64,000 nucleotides of DNA from Cyrtodaria siliqua (Eukaryota > Mollusca > Bivalvia > Adapedonta > Hiatellidae). Shown here piece by piece: positions 54,530 through 64,000 of the stretch. Position 1 is the first letter of the stretch, and every line of letters starts with the position of its first letter. Where the stretch lies: contig JAWPHD010001443.1 of the NCBI GenBank assembly GCA_037043455.1, positions 62,001-126,000 of the forward strand. The letters are read 5' to 3'. Position numbers and translations under genes: made by a program. The notes beneath the pieces were generated by a model that worked only from the letters and a program-made list of their open reading frames with translations, was not told the DNA's origin and made no database searches.

Positions 54530-55480
54530 CTTTTCGTGTCCGGACTGTACCTTCAAAACCCCTGCATGGATTTTTGATTAACTTGGCACAAGTGATCACC
54601 ATAACAAGACGATGTGTCGCGTGCAAAACCCAGGTCCGAACCTTAAAGGTCAAGGTAACACTTGAAGTTCATAGGTCAAAAACAGGTACGCAATTTCGTG
54701 TCTGGACCGTAACGTCACAACCCCTGCAGGGATTTTTAAATAACTTGGCACAAGTGATCACCATAATAAGATAATGTGTCGCGCGCAAAACCCAGGTCTG
54801 TACCTCAAAGATCAAGGTCACACTTGAAGTTCATAGGTCAAAAACAGGTATGCAATTTCGTGTCCGGACCGTAACATCACAACCCTTGCAGGAATTTTTA
54901 AATAACTTGGCACAAGTGATCACCTTAACAAGAAGATGTGTCGCGCGCAAAACCCAGATCCGTACCTCAAAGGTCAAGGTTACACTTGAAGTTTATAGGT
55001 AAAAAACAGGTACGCAATTTCGTGTCCGGACCGTAACGTCACAACCACTGCAGGGATTTTTAAACAACTTGGCACAACTGATCATCATAACAAGACGATG
55101 TGTCGCGCGCAAAACCCAGGTCTTCAAGGTCAAGGTCACACTTGAACGTCAAAAGTCAAATTGTGTCCGGTCAATAACTCTGGCATTCATGGACAGATTT
55201 TTAAATAACTTGGCACAAGTGCTCACCACAACAAGACGATGTGTCACGCAAAAAATCCAGGTCTGTGGCCCCAAGGTCAAGGTCACACTTAGAGGTCAAA
55301 GGTCAAATTGTGTCCGGTCAATAACTTTTGCATGCCTGGACGGATTTTCAAATAACTTGGCACAAGTGCTCACCACAACCAAACGACATGTCGTGCACAA
55401 AATCCAGGTCCATGGCTCCAAGATCAAGGTCATACTTAGAGGTCAAAGGACACTTCGTGGGCATTTATCACTTACAGTGA
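54530..55480 (+). repeat. 162-bp tandem repeat, about 6 copies, AGGTCA-rich
   Basis: TTTCGTGTCCGGACCGTAAC, GGGATTTTTAAATAACTTGG, CACAAGTGATCACCATAACA, AAGACGATGTGTCGCGCGCA, TCAAAGGTCAAGGTCACACT. Spacing is 162 bp between the units near 54697, 54859 and 55021. The last two units are more diverged and carry AGAGGTCAAAGGTCAAATTG. Confidence 0.9.
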
Positions 55481-56122
55481 TATTTCTTGTTTGTTGCTAA
55501 ATCATAAATAATAATTTAAATGGAGTTTATTTTGGGGACACATAATTTAAATAAAGTGTTATTTGATTTATAGGAGCTGTAAAGCATCATATGAAATGAC
55601 ATTAAGGGTATAGGTACAGAATATAAAATTGTAAGACCTATGATTCTCACAGATACAATAATATGATAAAAGTCAATCAGATAAATTCCATTGCTGTAGA
55701 AGCAGAAAATTTTACTGTTCATAAATTAAGATTTTATCAAGAATTTTATGTGGCATCATTCTCAGCCAGGATAAAATTTATCCTCTGAAGAAACATATAA
55801 CTAGATAGTGGTTTGGGATCATGTCCTATGGAATAAAACAACTGATTATCATCATCATCATCATGCTTTGTTAATGGAATGCTGCATATTAAAATTGATA
55901 AACGTGTTTTCAGGGCACACATCTTGACATACTTGTAATGTTATTCTGACAGATTACCTGATGTAGATAATTATGCTTGGATGATTTTGTTTTGTGAAGA
56001 ACTTTGAGAGTTGCAACGCCCCCAATTAAACCCAGTGATAAATAGGTGTAGGCAGGTGCTGTAGATATTTTAGAGCAGTTTTATGGTTAAAAAAAAATCT
56101 AAAGTGCATAATACTGATTTTA

Positions 56123-56448
56123 AGTTTATAAATTATCACAAAGCAGCCAAATAACAGCAAAATTACAATACAGAATTGTTTGTCCAAACCCTATCCAGAT
56201 GTTGAGGGCATGCCAAAATGTATATGTGCCAATTAAAAGTATAGGTTTATTGGGTACTAAAAATACCCGAGATTGAATATGCGTAAAATGAATTATGAAT
56301 TGGTAACTCTTAATTCGACTTTCAGTTTTAGGTTTTGGCTTGTCCGTTTATATTGCGTCTCTCGTGTTTGGATTTTCAAAATATGTAAGCTATATATATA
56401 CCAGTATTTATATCGTAAACTTTGCCTGTTGATGGCGGGATAGAGACT
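56123..56448 (+). mobile_element. MITE family A copy
   Basis: The left end is degraded (AAAGCAGCCAAATAACAGCA). The right end GGCGGGATAGAGACT is followed by TTAA (56449-56452). The interior GAATATGCGTAAAATGAATT matches. Confidence 0.75.
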
Positions 56449-56452
56449 TTAA

Positions 56453-57102
56453 GTAGAGTTTACTTGATTAAGGCGTTCAAACTTTACATCAATAATAGAT
56501 TATTGATCAGTCAGTTTCCACTTCAACTTGAAACAGGTGCATCATCAAATCCTGCCACGCCATGTGGCGCCAGAAGAGTATCGCCCATTACATTTTTAAA
56601 CCACCGGAAAAAAAAGTAATATTAAAAAAAGGAGATAATGCAACATACCTGCCCCATTTTTTTTCTGACCATTAGCGGAAATACCTCTTTTTTTTTTGCC
56701 TCAGGCCATCACTATTTGATTATTTGTGCTGTAGGAGGAGGGAAAAAAGTAAAAAGAATTTTTTTTTTGTCTTAGGAGGGTTCATAAATCAAATTATCAA
56801 TAAAATAATGGCCTCTGTTATAAAATGTTGATGGTTATAAAATGTTGGACAAGGTGTTAGGTGCATAATCACATACTCACCATGTTGTACATTTCATATA
56901 TTTTCTTATGCCTACTTGGGGACAAGTACTTATTAACACTATAGTAACAATTTATTTCATACAAGGGAAACTTCAGTTGACATTTACTTAATCAAAAATG
57001 ACATTTACTTAATCAAAAATCCGATCACAAACAATTAACATCAAAGAAACACAGCAGCACCATGTGATAATTGCTATGCAAGATCATTTCTGAAATAGTT
57101 AA
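56453..57102. other. No gene seen
   Basis: AT-rich sequence with several A and T runs. No feature is supported. Confidence 0.4.
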
Positions 57103-57274
57103 AAGCAGTGGTAAAAGCAGTATCTATGTCATGCAAATAATACTTATTTTTACATACAACTTAGTAGCGGTTTTAAATATATGTTTCTATCCAGGATTAT
57201 CAAGAAATGTTCATATGATGTTTAAGAGTTAAATTTTTAATTGATAATACTATAAAAAAGATGGCCATTCATCT
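57103..57274 (-). mobile_element. MITE family B, truncated reverse copy
   Basis: AGCAGTGGTAAAAGCAGTAT to GATGGCCATTCATCT, ending at TTAA (57275-57278). Directly after the TTAA comes AGGGACTGGAGGCGATCTG, the left end of the family seen at 29516. Confidence 0.75.
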
Positions 57275-57874
57275 TTAAAGGGACTGGAGGCGATCTGAAA
57301 GAGCTATGGGTGCCCACCCATCATAGTGTCCACCCAAATACTAATTATGTGTTTCAGTTGCATAATTTATGCACTAAATTAGGGGCGACATGATTTGGTA
57401 AACTCACAACACTGTTTTGTTGCATCAATATTTAATTAATATGATGCTTTAATGCTGTAATGCTGTCATCAATTCTTGTTATGTGATTGAAGTACAGTTA
57501 TATCGAATTTTATGACGTACACCTGCTAGCAAAATCCCATTCAAACCAATTCTGGATATTATCTATTCCCTTGTACAGTAAAAATGATGTCAAAGTTGTA
57601 TTTTCGGTAAATCTAATCTCTACCGGTCACAACCCAGATGAGTTTCTGTGATAGTGTATTGTCTGTTGTGGTCTAGCTGCTAGCACATTTGTCTTTAAAA
57701 AATAACTTAAGTATGTGGTATACTTGGATTTCACAAATTTGGCTTAAACTTATACTGAGAAAAATTAAAGCTGGCATTACACATTTATAATTATTGTACT
57801 TGATTTTGTAAAAAAATAAGTAAATGGTATAAGACTTTTATCAAATTGTAATAATATAATATGGGCCTGCCAAG

Positions 57875-58000
57875 ACCGATCTTGCTTGCTTACTTGCAGC
57901 TATAGGTCTGGACAGATTAGGACAAATAAAGCGCCCACTTACGTACGATTAACCAATTTTATTAACGTTCATAAAGTCGACAGTTGCATGGCGTCATGTT
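57875..58000 (+). repeat. Decayed copy of the 3681 TA element (left part)
   Basis: GGTCTGGACAGATTAGGAC, AAATAAAGCGCCCACTTACG, ACGTTCATAAAGTCGACAGTTGC and GGCGTCATGTTTTG match 3735-3835 in order. Confidence 0.75.
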
Positions 58001-58388
58001 TTGAATAAATGCACCAGTTACACTTTTTGATGTTAGTTGCCACCTCTGAAGTTAAAGTTTAGTAAAAATAAACGTTTAATTAACTTGTTTTTTTTTGTTC
58101 AATGTCACATAGAGTCTCTCCAAGTCTCGCCAAAATCGCCCCGATGTTAGTACCATAAAGAGGATGGATGAGTTTGCCTATATAATCGATTCATACATGC
58201 AGAGTTACAGCCTTTGATTATGTATTGATTTGTATGTATGTACAACAAGTACAGTGTCCTCCGGTCCTCTTGTTTTGTAGTCTTGGGCCTCCCATTGTCC
58301 TAAAAAAACACAAAAAAACAGGAATTAGAAGTGGAGGTTGTATTAGTCTGCTAAAAAATAAAATGTTACAAATGAAATGGAAGTGAGG

Positions 58389-58407
58389 GAGAGAGAGAGA
58401 GAGAGAG
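58389..58407. repeat. (GA)n microsatellite
   Basis: A short GA dinucleotide run after GTGAGGGA. Confidence 0.85.
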
Positions 58408-58784
58408 TTCACCAAACCTAATTTTGGTGGACATTCTTTGTTCTTATGCAATAATCTGACCACATTGGGGACAGAGTTAAGTCCAGCTATAAAAACAATG
58501 GTATGGTAGAGGTAGTTGAGTCACATGACATTCATGTAACAGTCGCGCTTGTGCAATTCGTTAACGGCAACTTACTGAAAAGAAAAAAAAAGTTGCTTTG
58601 TTTTAATATTAGTCTAAAATTGTAATGGAATAAGGTGTGAATTATAAAGTGTGATGTCATCCAAAGTGTGTTTTCATCGGAGATAGAGAAAGAAAGATAC
58701 ATATAGAAAGGATTATAGTTCTGGCAAAACACTGCATATTATTTAATAGAAAACTTCCACCAGCCTTTCACTTCTTTATTACAG

Positions 58785-58852
58785 CTAAATGTTTACTCAA
58801 AGAACCTGAAAATAGCACAGCATGCTGCTTGCACCTACAACCCTTTTCATGA
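58785..58852 (+). CDS. Possible short terminal exon of the lectin gene
   Basis: A good pyrimidine tract and acceptor (CCTTTCACTTCTTTATTACAG) precede a segment that, in the phase left by exon 7, reads AKCLLKEPENSTACC and seven more residues to TGA. AATAAA follows at 58867-58872. No conserved domain supports it and the intron would be 5.9 kb. The gene may instead continue beyond the window. Confidence 0.18.
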
Positions 58853-58990
58853 AAATGATGCACTTTAATAAATATGATAAGCCTGTTTGAAGTGTGCAAT
58901 ATGTTGGGCGTTTATGATTCAAATCTCAAGAGGAAATTGAGTCTTAATACATTTCTGTTACAAAGGAAGATGTCTAAACATTGTAAATAA

Positions 58991-59950
58991 TCATATAATT
59001 GCAAATGAACATGGCATACTCCCTTACTCTCGGGAGTAACTCCGATAGTTAGTGGATTCCACTTTAGAGATGTAGCTTACATTTCAAATTTGAATCATTA
59101 CAGTTTTGCAAAAAGTAAGCCTGTTAACTTTCTCATGTAATATAGTTACTTATAAATATGCACTGCATAGATTGATCGCTGGTAGTTGAATAAGTATGCA
59201 CTGCATGGGTTTGATCCCTGATGGTTGCATAAGTATGCACTGTGTGGTTTGATCCCCAGTGGTTGCATAAGTATGCACTGTGTGGTTTGATCCCTGGTGG
59301 TTGCATAAGTATGTACTGCCTGTGTTTGATCTCTGATGGTTGCATAAGTATGCACTGTGTGGTTTGATCCCTGGTGGTTGCATAAGTATGTACCGCCTGC
59401 GTTTGATCCCTGATGGTTGCATAAGTATGCACTGTGTTGATCCATGATGGTTGCATAAGTATACACTGTGTGGTTTGATCTCTGGTGGTTGCATAAGTAT
59501 GTACTGCCTGCGTTTGATCCCTGATGGTTGCATAAGTATGTACTGCTTGCGTTTGATCCCTGATGGTTGCATAAGTATGTACTGCCTGCGTTTGATCCCT
59601 GATGGTTGCATAAGTAAGCACTGTGTGGTTTGATCCCTGGTGGTTGCATCAGTATGTACTGCCTGCGTTTGATCCCTGATGGTTGCATAAATAATCATAT
59701 AATTGCAAATGAACATGGCATACTCCCTTACTCTCGGGAGTAACTCCGATAGTTAGTGGATTCCACTTTAGAGATGTAGCTTACATTTCAAATTTGAATC
59801 ATTACAGTTTTGCAAAAAGTAAGCCTGTTAACTTTCTCATGTAATATAGTTACTTATAAATATGCACTGCATAGATTGATCGCTGGTAGTTGAATAAGTA
59901 TGCACTGCATGGGTTTGATCCCTGATGGTTGCATAAGTATGCACTGTGTG
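58991..59950. repeat. Tandem duplication of a 704-bp segment
   Basis: TCATATAATTGCAAATGAAC starts at 58991 and again at 59695. The non-satellite stretch (GGCATACTCCCTTACTCTCG, GTAGCTTACATTTCAAATTT, CTTTCTCATGTAATATAGTT) and the first satellite units are copied essentially unchanged. Confidence 0.92.
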
Positions 59951-62030
59951 GTTTGATCCCTGATGGTTGCATAAGTATGCACTGCATGGGTTTGATCCCT
60001 GATGGTTGCATAAGTATGCACTGTGTGGTTTGATCCCTGATGGTTGCATAAGTATGCACTGCATGGGTTTGATCCCTGATGGTTGCATAAGTATGCACTG
60101 TGTGGTTTGATCCCTGATGGTTGCATAAGTATGCACTGCATGGGTTTGATCCCTGATGGTTGCATAAGTATGTACTGTGTGGTTTGATCCCTGATGGTTG
60201 CATAAGTATGCACTGTGTGGTTTGATCCCTGATGGTTGCATAAGTATGCACTGTGTGGTTTGATCCCTGATGGTTGCATAAGTATGCACTGTGTGGGTTT
60301 GATCCCTGATGGTTGCATAAGTATGCACTGTGTGGTTTGATCCCTGATGGTTGCATAAGTATGCACTGTGTGGGTTTGATCGCTGATGGTTGCATAAGTA
60401 TGCACTGTGTGGTTTGATATGCACTGTGTGGGTTTGATCCCTGGTGGTTTCATAAGTATGTACTGCCTGTGTTTGATCCCTGGTAGTGAATAAGTATGCA
60501 TTGCCTGTGTTTGATCTCTGGTGGTTGCATAAATATGCACTGCCTGAGTTTGATCCCAGATGGTTGCATAAGTATGTACTGCCTGCATTTGATCCCTAAT
60601 GGTTGCATAAGTATGTACTGTGTGGTTTTATTCCTGGTGGTTGTATAAGTATGTACTGTGTGGTTTGATCCCTTGTGGTTGCATAAGTATGTACTGTGTG
60701 GTTTGATCCCTGATGGTTGCATAAGTATGCACTGTGTGGTTTGATTCCTGATGGTTGCATAAGTATGCACTGCATGGGTTTGATCCCTGATGGTTGCATA
60801 AGTATGTACTGTGTGGTTTGATCCCTGATGGTTGCATAAGTATGCACTGTGTGGTTTGATCCCTGGTGGTTGCATAAGTATGTACTGCCTGCATTTGATC
60901 CCTGATGGTTGCATACGTATGTACTGTGTGGTTTGATTCCTGGTGGTTGCATAAGTTTGTACTGTGTGCTTTGATCCCTGGTGGTTGCATAAGTATGTAC
61001 TGTGTGGTTTGATCCCTATAGGTTGCATAAGTATGCACTGCATGGGTTTGATCCCTGATGGTTGCATAAGTATGTACTGTGTGGTTTGATCCCTGATGGT
61101 TGCATACGTATGCACTGTGTGGTTTGATCCCTGGTGGTTGCATAAGTATGTACTGCCTGCATTTGATCCCTGATGGTTGCATACGTATGTATACTGTGTG
61201 GTTTGATTCCTGGTGGTTGCATAAGTTTGTACTGTGTGCTTTGATCCCTGGTGGTTGCATAAGTATGTACTTTGTGGTTTGATCCCTGATGGTTGCATAA
61301 GTATGCACTGTGTGGTTTGACTCCTGATGGTTGCATAAGTATGTACTGTGTGGTTTGATCCCGATGGTTGCATAAGTATATACTGTGTGGTTTGATCCCT
61401 GATGGTTGCATAAGTATGTACTGTGTGGTTTGATCCCTGGTGGTTGCATAAGTATGTACTGTGTGGATTGATCCCTGATGGTTGCATAAGTATGCACTGT
61501 GTGGTTTGATCCCTGGTGGTTGCATGAGTATGTACTGTGTGGTTTGATCCCCGATGGTTGCATAAGTATGTACTGTGTGGTTTGATCCCTGATGGTTGTA
61601 TACGTATGCACTGTGTGGTCTGATCCCTGATGGTTGCATACGTATGCACTGTGTGGTTTGATCCCTGGTGGTTGCATAAGTATGTATTGCCTGCATTTAA
61701 TCCCTGATGGTTGCATAAGTATGCACTGTGTGGTTTGATCCCTGGTGGTTACATACGTATGCACTGCCTGCGTTTGATCCCTGATGGTTGCATAAGTATG
61801 CACTGTGTGGTTTGATCCCTGGTGGTTGCATAAGTATGTACTGCCTGTGTTTGATCCCTGGTAGTGAATAAGTATGCATTGTCTGTGTTTGATCTCTGGT
61901 GGTTGCATAAATATGCACTGCCTGAGTTTGATCCCAGATGGTTGCATAAGTATGCACTGCCTGAATTTGATCCCTTATGGTTGCATAAATTATGCACTGC
62001 CTGGGTTCTACCCCCTGATGGTTGTATGTA
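59151..62030. repeat. Minisatellite of 38/39-bp units, SINE-like
   Basis: GGTTTGATCCCTGATGGTTG then CATAAGTATGCACTGTGT, about 70 units, interrupted at 59695-59855 by the duplicated flank. GGTTTGATCCC resembles a tRNA B-box. The array ends in GGTTGTATGTATCCTGGGTG and a tail ACATAAAACCCCATTTCAGT (62089-62108) of the SINE type seen at 2632. Higher-order copies exist (60483 and 61861; 60951 and 61221). No unit has a stop on the minus strand, giving repetitive open frames up to 439 codons; these are not accepted as genes. Confidence 0.93.
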
Positions 62031-62108
62031 TCCTGGGTGTCTCCTCTCTGTCTGATTGTTTCAATATGACCTTAAATGTGTTAACTGGACATAAAACCCC
62101 ATTTCAGT

Positions 62109-62649
62109 AGCATAACACAGATTTATGAACTTCCAAATGTGCAATAATAATTTGTTCTTTTTGGCTTTCATATAAAAAAGATTTGGCCTATTATCTCGAC
62201 ATCAGCTTTATGTTCCTAAAGTATAAAGCCATAAACAATATTTGAAACAGCATATTGCAGCTACCTATCTAGCTCATCAGGAGCTAATCTGCCATCAGGG
62301 AAATTAACGATTGAAGAGGAAGTGTGCTATAGCTTGGGCGTGTGCGATTCGTTTAAGTGATTATTACCAGTATGAAGTGTGTATCTTTGAATTTTGTTTT
62401 TATATATTTTTATCTCTGGTAATGATTACAGATGAAGTGTTTAGATTTAATTACAAGGAACAGCATAAGCTGCATGAATGCATTTTTTATGATGGTGTTA
62501 TTGACAGTTTCCTTAGCTCCTATTTTCAAGTACTTATATACGTTAGTTTTTAAGACCTATAAAGTCAGCCAATGAGCTCAAGTCAGCATATGGTAATGAT
62601 ATGAAGACTACTTTTTTCGGGACAGTTATAATGATTCCTGTGTAAAGGT
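62109..62649. other. No gene seen
   Basis: AT-rich sequence. An 80-codon open frame near 62311 has no recognisable family. Confidence 0.4.
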
Positions 62650-62735
62650 ACGATGTGCACTGCATCCGCCGCATCCGCCTCACAGGCGGGAGGTTGTCGG
62701 TCCAATCCACGGCCAGGTCACACCAAACACTTCAT
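62650..62735 (+). repeat. Decayed tRNA-like SINE head
   Basis: CATCCGCCTCACAGGCGGGA and GTCGGTCCAATCCACGGCCA correspond to the anticodon-arm-like and B-box-like parts of 48155-48270, then GTCACACCAAACACTTCATA. Confidence 0.65.
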
Positions 62736-62964
62736 AGAAATTATACCAAGATACAAGATACAAGATTTTATTAACCAATTAAGGGCCCTCATAGGGGCAA
62801 GTAATTTTGTACAGTGATTGCAATGATTGGTAAGTAACAAACAATGAAAAAATAAATAAAACAGCTCCCTTGCATGACGCATATAAAGGGTAGTGTCAGG
62901 ACTGGTGGGCCTGATGTTATATAATATGACAAGGGTCGGGTATCACGTCACAAGTCTAGGTCAT

Positions 62965-63480
62965 CGTATTACAGTGTGGCAGCACTATAAAATTATAAGA
63001 TTAAACGAAACTTACCGTTGATGTTTGATCTTATTTCTGTTGTGCTAAGCATCCAGGAATTATATGGGATGAACACGTGACCCGTCATGTGGGGTGACCC
63101 GTCATGTGGGGGTATCATGTCACGTGTCTAGTTCATCATATTACAGTGTGGCAACACTATAAAATTATAAGATTAAACGAAACTTACCGTTGATGTTTGA
63201 TCTTAATTATGTTGTGCTAAGCAGCCAGAAATTACATGAGATGACCACATGACCCATCACGTGACTCAGCCTCAGTCTTTAGAGAAATTAGAAACATAAA
63301 GACAACTTGGAAAACACTCAATTAGGGTGGGAAAAGCATCCAAAATGCCAGGGTGGCATATAATTCCTGGCTGCTTAGCACAACAGAATTAAGATCAAAC
63401 ATCAACGTTAAGTTTCATTTAATCTTATAATTCTATTGTGCTAAGCTGTCAGTCGGAATTATATGAGATTTTAGAGTCCA
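62965..63480. repeat. Two direct copies and one inverted copy of a 110-bp module
   Basis: TATTACAGTGTGGCAGCACT, ATAAAATTATAAGATTAAAC, GAAACTTACCGTTGATGTTT, GATCTTATTTCTGTTGTGCT occurs at 62969, again at 63139, and in reverse at about 63365-63455. TTGTGCTAAGC marks each. Each module holds AACTTACC, a splice-donor complement on the minus strand. The identity is unknown. Confidence 0.8.
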
Positions 63481-63793
63481 AACTTCATAATGGTACACAC
63501 CATAACACCGACAAGTAACCTATTTCACAACAAAAACTAGTAAAAGAACAAAAATCAGTATCATGTTAAACCTTGTTTTTATAAGCTAACAAAAACACTA
63601 AGACATGACTATAAGTATCCATTGTAAACATAATAGCATCACATTAGTATCATATCAATCTGACATACCTGTACCAAAATTCTGTACCAAAATTAACCTT
63701 AATATTCATCAGGACACGTACTGTCACTAAATGAACAGTCATTTGAACAGCCAATTAAGCTACTAGCTGCTGATCTCGTACTATGTGCTTTAA

Positions 63794-64000
63794 AGATGAA
63801 TGGCCACCCTTTTTGTAGTATTATCAATTAACAAATTTTACTCTTAAACATCATACGATGATAGTCCCAGAGAGAAATATATATTTAAAAATGCTACTAA
63901 CTTGTATGTAAAAATAAGTATTATTTGCATGACGTAGATACTACGTTCACCACTGTGTGACTGCACGGGGAAATGAGGTAAATCAGAATTGTATAGCTGC
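63794..64000 (+). mobile_element. MITE family B, cut by the window end
   Basis: TTAA (63790-63793) then AGATGAATGGCCACCCTTTT, AGTCCCAGAGAGAAATATAT and ATGACGTAGATACTACGTTC. It matches 29938 onward. Confidence 0.8.

Noticed and set aside
59133..61997. Open frames up to 439 codons on the minus strand
   Set aside because: They are the 38/39-bp satellite read in successive frames. The protein repeat is simply the DNA unit, with no start context, splice sites or domain.

Overview
This window looks like AT-rich nuclear DNA of an animal. The one confidently recognisable protein gene is split into small exons by introns of 0.9 to 12.5 kb. Its product combines a signal peptide, a C-type lectin domain, an LDL-receptor class A module and a CUB domain, an extracellular mixture typical of metazoans. 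The dense population of tRNA-derived SINEs, MITEs and minisatellites resembles bivalve mollusc genomes. The phylum is an inference from repeat style and gene type. There are no operons, bacterial genes or CRISPR arrays.

Layout. 1-15190 is upstream intergenic DNA. It holds a 691-bp hAT-like element with an 8-bp target duplication, a TA-flanked inverted-repeat element, a 3.8-kb minisatellite of 34-bp units (about 6221-10053), a related 43-bp array that decays to about 11240 and contains an antisense 18S rRNA fragment (10666-10921), and a tandemly duplicated segment carrying about 30 palindromic CACATATGTG-like units ending about 300 bp before the start codon. 15191-52859 is the lectin gene on the plus strand: seven exons joined by GT-AG introns that keep one frame through 330 codons. 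Its introns hold nearly all remaining features: MITE families bounded by TTAA, SINEs, a 36-bp array 60 bp before exon 3, an element with a 9-bp duplication (32854-34489), a Harbinger-like element with TAA duplication (39854-40736), a 43-kb inverted/direct repeat block, and 33-bp and roughly 150-bp arrays. 52860-64000 is either the last intron or the 3' flank. It holds a TA-flanked element, a 162-bp array rich in AGGTCA motifs, and a 2.9-kb array of 38/39-bp units that look derived from a SINE.

How it fits together. Only one gene product is supported, so there is no multi-gene system. The exon 7 donor shows that the transcript continues. A short candidate terminal exon at 58785-58852 is possible but weak, and the true 3' end may lie outside the window. 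Most long open frames here lie in minisatellites and are by-products of stop-free repeat units. The most interesting material is the repeat biology: SINE sequence turned into satellites, nested transposons with paralogous empty sites, and regulatory-looking motif arrays inside or next to a lectin gene.
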